Source of the DNA: Edwardsiella tarda ATCC 15947 = NBRC 105688
Lineage (GTDB): Bacteria > Pseudomonadota > Gammaproteobacteria > Enterobacterales > Enterobacteriaceae
Reading direction: 5' to 3'
NCBI RefSeq assembly: GCF_003113495.2
Contig: NZ_CP084506.1
Coordinates: 2,976,001-3,040,000 of the forward strand
Length of the DNA stretch: 64,000 nt
Below the pieces are notes generated by a model. It did no database searches and had not been told where the DNA came from. It was given only the letters and a program-made list of their open reading frames with translations. Position numbers and translations under genes: made by a program. Every line of letters begins with the position of its first letter. The first letter of the stretch is position 1. Positions 55,012-64,000 of this stretch are shown here, one piece after another.

Positions 55012-55316
55012 TGAGTAAAGCGCGTATCGATTTCACCCTGGCAGCTCGAGTGAGCATCGGCCTGATCAGAACGAAGGCGTCGATCGCTGATGCGTCCCCC
55101 TATCGCCTCCCTAGGCTCGCGAGTTAACGCCGGGAGTATGGGGGATATTTCGCCCCGCAAACCAGATAAAATCGGTGGCCGCGGCCATCGGCCAGACCCC
55201 ATTCGGAACGTCATGGCGCAGTAACACCACGACACGCTCAGGGAAGAGAATAGATAAGTGCAGTACGGTGACGAGCAGCAGATGCACACTGCCGCGCGAG
55301 CACCATCCTCTTTGAC

Positions 55317-55358
55317 GTGTGATGCGCCGCGCCCCCTCGCGGAGCATCACACTTTTTT
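55317..55358 (+). terminator. Terminator downstream of nanEK
   Basis: Nine-bp outer stem (317-325 with 344-352) and a CGCG inner stem, followed by TTTTTT. Confidence 0.85.
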
Positions 55359-55384
55359 ATCGATTTCCTACAGCGCATAAAAAA

Positions 55385-55405
55385 ACCGGGAGCACAGCCC
55401 CCGGT
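55385..55405 (-). terminator. Terminator of sspAB
   Basis: On the minus strand a six-bp G/C stem with two further pairs, loop TGT, then seven T residues, 30 bases past the sspB stop codon. Confidence 0.85.
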
Positions 55406-55434
55406 CTCTCTGCAACGACCTATGCTTACGCGGG

Positions 55435-55920
55435 TTACTTCACCACGCGCAACGCCGGACGGCCTCGCGGCGGCGGCGTCGGTTCATCACCGCCGTCATC
55501 CTCCTCGATCGACGGGCCTTCGCCCTCGATCAGGGTCATCGCCGGCTCCTCGTCGCTCTCAGCCACCTGCGCTAACTCAGCATCCTGATCGTAGGCTGCC
55601 TCCGGCTCGAACATGGTACCGGCCCCATTTTCACGCGCATAAATCGCCATCACGGCCGCCATCGGCACATAGACCTGACGTGGCACACCACCAAAACGCG
55701 CGTTAAAACGTACCGCATCATCGGCCAGCTCCAACGCGCCGACCGCACGTGGGGCAATATTCAGCACGATCTGACCGTCGCGGGCATACTCCATCGGCAC
55801 CATCACACCGGCACTGTTCACATCCACCACCAGATGCGGTGTCAACTGGTTGTCGAGCAACCAATCGTAAAAGGCTCGCAGCAGAAAGGGACGGCGTGGA
55901 GACATTTGCGACAGTTCCAT
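55435..55920 (-). CDS. sspB: ClpXP specificity factor SspB
   Basis: 161 residues from the ATG at 55920 (GAGG six bases upstream); an adjacent ATG at 55923 is possible. Residues 1-115 form the dimeric domain that binds ssrA tags and RseA fragments (PRRPFLLRAFYDWLLDN, EYARDGQIVLNIAPRAVG). An acidic flexible linker leads to the ClpX-docking tail RGRPALRVVK, fully kept. Coupled to sspA through overlapping stop and start codons (TGATG). DegS is also in this window; SspB completes RseA destruction after DegS cuts it. Confidence 0.96.
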   Translation of the reverse strand: MELSQMSPRRPFLLRAFYDWLLDNQLTPHLVVDVNSAGVMVPMEYARDGQIVLNIAPRAVGALELADDAVRFNARFGGVPRQVYVPMAAVMAIYARENGAGTMFEPEAAYDQDAELAQVAESDEEPAMTLIEGEGPSIEEDDGGDEPTPPPRGRPALRVVK

Positions 55921-55922
55921 CA

Positions 55923-56564
55923 TCAGCCTCGGGTATGCAGGCGCATCTCACGCTCTGCTTCAGTCAGGGATGCCAGGAAGGCATCGCGTTCAAAGACGCG
56001 CGTCATGTAGCCTTTCAGCTCCTTGGCGCCAGCGCCGCTCAGCTCGATACCCAACACCGGCAGACGCCACAACAGCGGAGCCAGGTAGCAATCGACCAGG
56101 CTAAACTCATCGCTCATGAAGAACGGCTTCTGGACGAAGACCGGCGCGATAGCCAGCAGCTCTTCACGCAGCTGTTTGCGTGCAGCCTCGGCCTCTTGAG
56201 CACTACCTTTCTCGATCTTGTGCAGCAGGGAATACCAGTCACGCTCGATCTGATGCATGAACAAACGGCTCTCACCACGCGCCACCGGATAAACCGGCAT
56301 CAACGGCGGATGCGGGAAGCGCTCATCCAGGTACTCCATGATGATACGGGATTCATACAGCGTCAGCTCGCGGTCAACCAACGTCGGGACCGTACGGTAA
56401 GGGTTGAGGTCAATCAGATCCTGCGGCAGATTATCCATATCTACCTGCTCGATCTCGACGCTGACACCTTTCTCAGCCAAGACAATGCGTACTTGATGGC
56501 TAAAAATGTCGGTCGGCCCGGAAAACAGCGTCATTACCGAACGTTTGTTGGCAGCGACAGCCAT
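55923..56564 (-). CDS. sspA: Stringent starvation protein A, SspA
   Basis: 213 residues from the ATG at 56564 (GGAGG upstream). A glutathione-transferase fold that lacks transferase activity and binds RNA polymerase; in E. coli it supports stationary-phase acid tolerance and lowers H-NS levels. Motifs LFSGPTDIFSHQVRIVLAEKG and ESRIIMEYLDERFPHPPL (each quoted in part) are typical. First gene of sspAB. Confidence 0.96.
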   Translation of the reverse strand: MAVAANKRSVMTLFSGPTDIFSHQVRIVLAEKGVSVEIEQVDMDNLPQDLIDLNPYRTVPTLVDRELTLYESRIIMEYLDERFPHPPLMPVYPVARGESRLFMHQIERDWYSLLHKIEKGSAQEAEAARKQLREELLAIAPVFVQKPFFMSDEFSLVDCYLAPLLWRLPVLGIELSGAGAKELKGYMTRVFERDAFLASLTEAEREMRLHTRG

Positions 56565-56899
56565 GAAAACCTCCAAGTTTATCTAGAAAACGGTATGAAT
56601 AGATGCCCGTCAGGCCCCACACAGAGCGACGCGCAACACCCGTTGCACAATGACGCACACCAAAAAGTTGGGTAGTGAAAACATCGACTTACCCAGACCT
56701 GCGGCGCTCAAAATTTATACGTTGCAACAGGATACAAAAGTGTAGGTTAGTCTACCAGAAATTGGCGTACTTGTGGGGAGTTGATAGCGATTTCATCGAT
56801 CAAATGCTTTACAGCGGCGGAGAAGAGCGCTAGCTGCAATAAAAAAACCCGGCAAAGCCGGGTTTTTTGGCATTAAGGATCTGCCGAAGCAGAAAGCCA
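56565..56899. other. Intergenic region rpsI-sspA
   Basis: 335 bases containing the rpsI terminator (56842-56868) and, nearer sspA, the region where its promoter should be. A minus-strand TATAAA near 56717-56722 is a possible -10. No gene seen. Confidence 0.6.
56842..56868. terminator. Terminator of rplM-rpsI
   Basis: Twelve-bp stem (842-853 with 857-868), loop AAA, A and T runs on both sides. On the minus strand it lies about 32 bases past rpsI and separates it from sspA. Confidence 0.93.
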
Positions 56900-57295
<396 letters not shown>

Positions 57296-57306
57296 CTATA
57301 TCCCGA

Positions 57307-57753
<447 letters not shown>

Positions 57754-57996
57754 TTAGTTACACGTTGGTGAACACAACGCTTCGATTTTCAGTGTTGAGG
57801 TTCACACGACCATCGTCCAGCAAACCTACCCCTTCGAATAGAGCCATGCCGGCACATAAAGTTTTTGGGAAAAAAACTTTGTTGTAACGTGGGGTCGCGA
57901 GATTATAGAGAAGTCGGCTTGAAAGATCGATCGCTTTTTCGCACCGCTGACGTAATTTCTCGCCAGAGACACGGGCAGCACGGCCGGATACGCCAT

Positions 57997-59130
57997 TTAA
58001 CCACGATGAGGCAGACGCAGGTAGTCCTCACTCTGCATCTCTTGCAGACGCGACAGGCAACGCTGGTACTCAAACTTCAAGCGCTCACCGCGATACAGGG
58101 TAAACATGTCACACTCGGCGCTGATGATCAGTTTGACGCGCCGCTCGTAAAACTCATCCACTAACGCTAAAAAACGCCGTGCACTCTCCTCATGATCACC
58201 ATCCATCGCCTTAACGCGATGTAACAGCACGGTATGGTAGGTTCGAGCTAACACCATGTAATCTAACTGGCTACGCGCCGATTCGCACAACGCAGCGAAA
58301 TCCAGCGCGATCACGCCATCCACGCGCCGTAGCACCGGTAACGGATGATGGTTAATCTCCAACGAGCCCCCCACCGCCCCCTCCTGACCGGCCAGGCGTA
58401 GAAACAGCGCGGCCATCGCCCGTTCACTCGCCGCACCCAGTGGAGTCAGATAGAGATGGGCCTGCGTCAGGGTGCGCAGGCGGTAGTCGATTCCACCATC
58501 CACATTCAACACCCGGCAATGACGCTGAATTTGAGCGATGGCGGGCAGGAAGCGGCTCCGCTGCAAACCGTTATGATAGAGCTGATCCGGTACGACGTTG
58601 GAGGTGGCCACCAGCGTGACACCACGAGCAAATAGCGCCTGTAGCAACGTCCCAAGCAACATCGCATCACAGATATCGGAAACAAAAAACTCATCGAAAC
58701 AAAGGATATCGGCCTGATGCTTAAACTCATCCGCCACCAGCAGTAATGGGTCTCCTTGCCCTTGCTTGGCGGCCAGTGACGCCTGCACACGCTGCATAAA
58801 GTAGTGAAAATGCAGACGTAGCTTACGCTCCCCGGGCAAGGCATCAAAAAACAGATCCATCATCCAGGTCTTCCCGCGTCCCACGCCCCCCCACAGATAT
58901 ACCCCCATGATCGGCGCCAACTGCGTGGCGCCGCCGCCTAAGCAGCGAGGCAAGCGCTGACGCCAGTTCGGCGTAGGTGCCTGCCGCCAACGTGCCACCC
59001 ATTGCTGATGGATCGCCTCCAATACCTCCATAGCCTGGCGCTGGGCCGCATCGGCCTGATAGTCGCCGGCAGCGAGAGCAGCGCGATAACGCTCCAGAGG
59101 GGTAGCTCTCGACAAAGAAGACGCTGACAT
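57997..59130 (-). CDS. zapE: Cell division ATPase ZapE
   Basis: 377 residues from the ATG at 59130 (AAGGA ten bases upstream), against 375 in E. coli; a longer frame to 59250 adds unrelated residues. AFG1-like AAA ATPase: Walker A GGVGRGKTW, Walker B LCFDEFFV, and VATSNVVPDQLY. Binds FtsZ and destabilises Z-ring polymers in E. coli. Divergent from zapG. Confidence 0.95.
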   Translation of the reverse strand: MSASSLSRATPLERYRAALAAGDYQADAAQRQAMEVLEAIHQQWVARWRQAPTPNWRQRLPRCLGGGATQLAPIMGVYLWGGVGRGKTWMMDLFFDALPGERKLRLHFHYFMQRVQASLAAKQGQGDPLLLVADEFKHQADILCFDEFFVSDICDAMLLGTLLQALFARGVTLVATSNVVPDQLYHNGLQRSRFLPAIAQIQRHCRVLNVDGGIDYRLRTLTQAHLYLTPLGAASERAMAALFLRLAGQEGAVGGSLEINHHPLPVLRRVDGVIALDFAALCESARSQLDYMVLARTYHTVLLHRVKAMDGDHEESARRFLALVDEFYERRVKLIISAECDMFTLYRGERLKFEYQRCLSRLQEMQSEDYLRLPHRG

Positions 59131-59354
59131 CGTGACACGTTCCTTGAACTGGGTGACGAGGGACACACCCGACGATGCTCGGGCGTCGGTGTTCACTCTT
59201 CGATTAGCCATAACCATATGCAAAATGGTTACGGGATTCCACTCCGACAAGGTTAGCGGTTATAGTGTGGGTATCGGTAAGATGTCGTCCGGATTCTCTT
59301 CCCCGGTAATCTCGCCACCAGGCGAGCAGGATCGTTTAGACAATAGGAGTCATT

Positions 59355-59747
59355 ATGACTTGGGAGTATGCGCTTATTGGTTTGGTTGTCGGCCTCATCA
59401 TCGGGGCGTTAGCCATGCGCTTCGGCAACCGTAAACTGCGCCAACAGCAGGCGCTGCAAGATGAATTAGAAAAGAGTAAAACCGATCTTGATCAGTACCG
59501 TCAGGAGCTCGTCAACCACTTCGCCCGTAGCGCGGAGTTGCTCGACAACATGGCGAAAGACTATCGCCAGCTGTATCAGCATATGGCCACCAGCTCAAAT
59601 AACCTACTGCCGGACATGCCTGCGCACGATAATCCGTTCCGCTATCGCCTGACCGAGGCGGATAACGATCAGGCGCCGGTCGAGATCCCGCCACGCGACT
59701 ATTCTGAAGGGGCTTCAGGCCTACTGCGCGCCGATCGCCACGATTAA
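59355..59747 (+). CDS. zapG: Z-ring-associated inner-membrane protein ZapG (YhcB)
   Basis: 130 residues. One N-terminal transmembrane helix (4-22), a coiled coil (about 28-75) and a disordered C-terminal tail with the conserved NPFRYRL. Linked in E. coli to coordination of cell envelope growth and division. TAGGAG precedes the ATG. Confidence 0.95.
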   Translation: MTWEYALIGLVVGLIIGALAMRFGNRKLRQQQALQDELEKSKTDLDQYRQELVNHFARSAELLDNMAKDYRQLYQHMATSSNNLLPDMPAHDNPFRYRLTEADNDQAPVEIPPRDYSEGASGLLRADRHD

Positions 59748-59754
59748 GCACATC

Positions 59755-59777
59755 TCCGCGCCAGCGCATGGCGCGGA
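59755..59777 (+). terminator. Hairpin after zapG
   Basis: Nine-bp stem (755-763 with 769-777), loop GCGCA, eight bases past the stop codon, without a T run. Confidence 0.5.
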
Positions 59778-59892
59778 TCATACGGTGCGTGTGAGCTCCG
59801 CCGCCGCGCCGTGCGATATATCAGGCGGCGCGGCGCCATGACGCGTCCGCTCGCCTTCCTGCTTCTTCCGCCGTTGCTTGTAGGATGGTGCC

Positions 59893-61209
59893 ATGACCCG
59901 CAGCTTCTCCCCGCTTCTTTGCACGCTCGCCCTCAGCCTAGGCCTCACGCTGGGGACACCACACCTTGCCCAGGCGACACTGCCGGCCGCCGTCAACGGC
60001 CAGCCACTCCCCAGCTTAGCGCCGATGTTAGCCAAGGTCCTACCGGCGGTCGTCAGCATCTACGTTGAAGGCGATCAGGCGACCCGCCGTGGTCATACTC
60101 GCCCCTTCGAGGCGATCGGTTCCGGGGTGATTATCAATGCCGCTAAAGGCTATGTCCTCACCAATAACCATGTCATCGACGCCGCTCGCCGCATCCGGGT
60201 GCAATTGGAGGATGGGCGTGAATACTCGGCACGCCTGGTCGGGCGCGACGCCGCGTCGGATATTGCCCTACTGCAGTTGCTCGACGCCCGTGATCTGACG
60301 GAGATTAAGCTGGCCAACTCCGATCGACTGCGCGTCGGCGATTTCGCCGTCGCTGTCGGCAATCCCTTTGGCTTGGGACAAACCGCAACCGCAGGCATTA
60401 TCTCGGCGCTAGGACGCAGCGGGTTGCAGCGCGAGGGGTTGGAGAACTTCATTCAGACGGACGCCTCAATTAACAGCGGCAACTCCGGCGGCGCGTTGCT
60501 TAATCTGAAGGGGGAGTTAGTGGGGATTAATACCGCGATTCTGGCGCCGTCTGGCGGTAATATCGGCATCGGCTTCGCCATCCCCAGCAACATGGCGCGT
60601 AACCTGAGCGACCAGCTGATCAAATACGGTGAAGTCAAACGTGGCGTGCTTGGCATTCGCGGGCGAGACATGACGGCAGATCTGGCTAAAGCCTTTAATC
60701 TGGATACCCCACACGGCACCTTCGTCAACGAGGTGTTACCCAAATCGGCCGCCGCCAAGGCTGGTATTAAGGCCGGGGATATCTTGCTCTCACTCAATGG
60801 CACACCGATCAGCAGTTTCGCCGAATTGCGGGCCAAGATTGGCTCCGTCGCCCCTGGAACCACGTTACAGATCGGGCTGCTACGTAACGGTAAGCCCTTG
60901 AATGTCAGCGTGACACTCGATAACCGCCGCCTGGCCAGCGTCGCGGGGGAGAATCTCACCCCCGCACTCCAGGGCACCACCCTTAGCGCAGGGAGTTTCG
61001 CCGGGAGAGCGGGCATCCTGATCGATACGCTGGAAAAAGGCTCCCTCGCCGCCCAAGCCGGGCTACATAAAGCGGATCTGATCATCGGTGTCAACCGTAT
61101 CCGCACGCCGACGATCAACGCGTTACGCCAGGCGTTGGCCACCGATCCCCCGGTGATCGCCCTGCATATCATTCGCGAGGGTCAGGTGCTGTACCTGTTG
61201 ATGCGTTGA
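59893..61209 (+). CDS. degQ: Periplasmic serine endoprotease DegQ
   Basis: 438 residues (E. coli 455). Signal peptide ends near LAQA (27). The HtrA triad is present: His in NNHVID, Asp in ASDIALLQL and Ser in NSGNSGGALL. Two PDZ domains follow (about 250-345 and 355-438). The LA loop just before GSGVIIN is about 17 residues shorter than in E. coli DegQ: the stretch that carries the FKKFF segment is replaced by a short basic sequence (ATRRGHTRPF). Followed by degS. Confidence 0.95.
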   Translation: MTRSFSPLLCTLALSLGLTLGTPHLAQATLPAAVNGQPLPSLAPMLAKVLPAVVSIYVEGDQATRRGHTRPFEAIGSGVIINAAKGYVLTNNHVIDAARRIRVQLEDGREYSARLVGRDAASDIALLQLLDARDLTEIKLANSDRLRVGDFAVAVGNPFGLGQTATAGIISALGRSGLQREGLENFIQTDASINSGNSGGALLNLKGELVGINTAILAPSGGNIGIGFAIPSNMARNLSDQLIKYGEVKRGVLGIRGRDMTADLAKAFNLDTPHGTFVNEVLPKSAAAKAGIKAGDILLSLNGTPISSFAELRAKIGSVAPGTTLQIGLLRNGKPLNVSVTLDNRRLASVAGENLTPALQGTTLSAGSFAGRAGILIDTLEKGSLAAQAGLHKADLIIGVNRIRTPTINALRQALATDPPVIALHIIREGQVLYLLMR

Positions 61210-61306
61210 GACGCTGATTCTTTGCACAAATTTGGCGGGGGAACGCTGCCCCGCCCTCCCTTTCTCTGCTATTCTGACGCCATCCTTTTACGCTACGTCG
61301 ATAATC

Positions 61307-62368
61307 ATGTTGGTAAAACTGCTACGCTCCACTCTGCTTGGCCTGCTCGTGGCGATCGTGTTAATGATTGCCCTCCCTTCTCTGCGCCCGCACGGGTTAC
61401 TCTCCCTCTTCAGCGAGGCGACGTTCGAAGAGCAACCGATCAGCTATAACGCCGCAGTGAAACGGGCCGCACCCGCGGTAGTCAATGTGTACAACGGCAG
61501 CATGAGCGGCAACAATAGCGGATTGGCAATTAAGACGCTGGGCTCCGGGGTGATCATGGATGCCAAGGGCTACATCCTGACCAATAAACATGTGGTCAGC
61601 GGCGCCGATCAGATCGTGGTCGCACTCCAAGATGGGCGCTGGTTCGAAGCCATGCTGGTCGGCTCCGACACCCTAACGGATCTGGCGGTCCTGAAGATCC
61701 AGGCCAACAACATCCCGGTCATCACCATCAACCCGAAACGGGTGCCCCATATCGGCGACGTCGTTCTGGCTATCGGCAACCCCTATAATATCGGCCAGAC
61801 CACCACACAAGGGATCATCAGCGCGACCGGGCGTGTCGGGCTGAGTACCTACGGCCACCAGAATTTCTTACAGACCGATGCCTCCATCAACCACGGTAAC
61901 TCGGGTGGCGCATTGGTCAACTCACTCGGCGAACTGGTTGGCATCAACACCCTCTCGCTCGATAAGAGCAACGATGGTGAGACCCCGGAGGGGATCGGCT
62001 TCGCTATTCCCACCGCCTTAGCGACCAAGATCATGAATAAGCTGATCCGTGATGGCCGGGTGATCCGTGGATTCATTGGTATCAGCGGGCGAGAAATCGT
62101 GCCGATACGCAGTCAACCGGCCAGTTCGGAGCGTATTCAGGGGATCATCGTCAGCAACGTGGCCAGCAATGGTCCAGCGGCTCAGGCGGGTATCCGCCCC
62201 GGCGATATTGTACTCAACGTCAACGGCAAGCCGGCGATCAGTGCGACGGAAACCATGGATCAGGTTGCCGAGATTCGGCCTGGCAGCGTGGTGCCGGTCA
62301 CCATCATGCGCAACGGCGAACGCCTGACACTCAACGTCACCATCGCCGAGTTCCCCAACGTCGACTGA
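61307..62368 (+). CDS. degS: Site-1 protease DegS, sensor of envelope stress
   Basis: 353 residues from the ATG at 61307, which starts like E. coli DegS; an upstream TTG frame is not favoured. One N-terminal membrane anchor (about 5-24), trypsin-like domain with the triad in TNKHVV, TDLAVLKI and NHGNSGGAL, and one PDZ domain (about 250-353) that reads exposed C-termini of outer-membrane porins. It makes the first cut in RseA to release sigma-E. 97 bases after degQ. Confidence 0.96.
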   Translation: MLVKLLRSTLLGLLVAIVLMIALPSLRPHGLLSLFSEATFEEQPISYNAAVKRAAPAVVNVYNGSMSGNNSGLAIKTLGSGVIMDAKGYILTNKHVVSGADQIVVALQDGRWFEAMLVGSDTLTDLAVLKIQANNIPVITINPKRVPHIGDVVLAIGNPYNIGQTTTQGIISATGRVGLSTYGHQNFLQTDASINHGNSGGALVNSLGELVGINTLSLDKSNDGETPEGIGFAIPTALATKIMNKLIRDGRVIRGFIGISGREIVPIRSQPASSERIQGIIVSNVASNGPAAQAGIRPGDIVLNVNGKPAISATETMDQVAEIRPGSVVPVTIMRNGERLTLNVTIAEFPNVD

Positions 62369-62409
62369 CGGCTCATGGTCAGCGCCTCCGCCCTCCGACG
62401 CATAATGTG

Positions 62410-62448
62410 ACGAGCCCTCCGTCCCATCGGGGCGGAGGGCTCGTTATT
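62410..62448. terminator. Terminator between degS and murA
   Basis: Twelve-bp outer stem (410-421 with 433-444) plus inner CCC/GGG pairs, followed by TTATT on the plus strand, between convergent genes. Confidence 0.8.
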
Positions 62449-62474
62449 CGCCTAGCGAAAAGCCAGCGCGCGCG

Positions 62475-63731
<1,257 letters not shown>

Positions 63732-63794
63732 TTAATCGCGTTCTCGCTTAATCAGTTATCGCTCGCCGCCCGCCCTGAGGCCGACGACGCAAAA

Positions 63795-64000
63795 TCATAG
63801 ACCGCTCAGTTTACGGTCGCGCTGCCACTGCTCTGGGGTATAGGCCTTGATAGTCAGCGCATGGATGCGGTTATCCGCGATGTACTCCATCAGCGGAGCA
63901 TAGACCGCCTGTTGCTGTTTAACCCGGCTCATGCCGGCAAACAGCTCACCCACGACGATAACCTGAAAATGGCTACCGTCCCCGGTGACATGGGCTTCCT
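63795..64000 (-). CDS. ibaG: BolA-family acid-stress protein IbaG, 3' part
   Basis: The window edge cuts the gene; the last 68 codons are seen, ending DRKLSGL and a TGA at 63795-63797. The BolA core is clear: [22 protein letters not shown] and [20 protein letters not shown] (each quoted in part), including the His that helps bind the Fe-S cluster with monothiol glutaredoxin. Known in E. coli as YrbA, upstream of murA. Confidence 0.93.
   Translation of the reverse strand, partial: EAHVTGDGSHFQVIVVGELFAGMSRVKQQQAVYAPLMEYIADNRIHALTIKAYTPEQWQRDRKLSGL

Larger units (their letters stand above)
55012..55434. other. Unassigned stretch between nanK and sspB
   Basis: 423 bases with two terminators at its right end. 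No gene is convincing. A minus-strand frame of 79 codons at 55111-55350 contains a hydrophobic run (LLLVTVLHLSILF) and might be a remnant of a membrane protein, but it starts within a terminator hairpin and I do not recognise it. In E. coli yhcH follows nanK; no trace of it is seen. Confidence 0.5.

Noticed and set aside
55111..55350. 79-codon minus-strand frame with a hydrophobic run after nanK
   Set aside because: Begins inside a terminator hairpin, has no convincing ribosome site and no relative I recognise; kept only as a comment.

Overview
The window is chromosomal DNA of a gamma-proteobacterium of the order Enterobacterales. Nearly every protein is a close full-length relative of an E. 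coli core protein, the rRNA operon has enterobacterial promoters, boxA sites and a tRNA-Glu spacer, and ArcZ, RNase P RNA, a MetJ operator and a TrpR operator are recognisable. The GC-rich coding style, the 16S sequence and the gene set (IS200-type element, assT-dsbL-dsbI, reduced cre and nad loci) suggest Edwardsiella. That is an inference from recollection, not a search.

Layout. 1-700: terminator and an IS200-type element. 700-9300: yfiF, trxC, tapT, patZ, pssA (the E. coli ung-pssA neighbourhood) and an unnamed MscS-family channel. 9300-14640: a complete rRNA operon on the minus strand (16S, tRNA-Glu, 23S, 5S) with P1, P2 and antitermination sites. 14.7-21.1 kb: gmhB, metNIQ under a MetJ operator, rcsF, trmO, proS. 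21.1-31.9 kb: creA, rob, gpmB, yjjX, trpR, slt, ettA, radA, serB, ytjB, as at the end of the E. coli map but without creBCD and nadR. 31.9-36.95 kb: rnpB, rsmI, and the lpoA-yraN-diaA-dolP run. 36.95-48.7 kb: mtgA, elbB, the sRNA arcZ, arcB, yhcC, gltBD. 48.7-53.3 kb: an accessory module of a LysR regulator, a periplasmic arylsulfate sulfotransferase and its dedicated thiol oxidase pair DsbL/DsbI. 53.4-55.4 kb: nanE-nanK and an unexplained stretch. 55.4-64 kb: sspBA, rplM-rpsI, zapE, zapG, degQ, degS, murA and the 3' part of ibaG.

How it works together. Most of the window is housekeeping: translation (rRNA, tRNA-Glu, proS, L13, S9, RsmI, TrmO, EttA), envelope building and quality control (lpoA, mtgA, slt, murA, gmhB, pssA, rcsF, dolP, degQ, degS), methionine uptake, glutamate synthesis, and redox sensing by ArcB with its antisense-side sRNA ArcZ. 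The clearest accessory system is assT-dsbLI. The rRNA operon joins two flanks that in E. coli belong to different rrn operons (rrnG and rrnH), which points to an inter-rrn rearrangement. I did not find a system that looks wholly undescribed; the best candidates for a second look are listed as findings.
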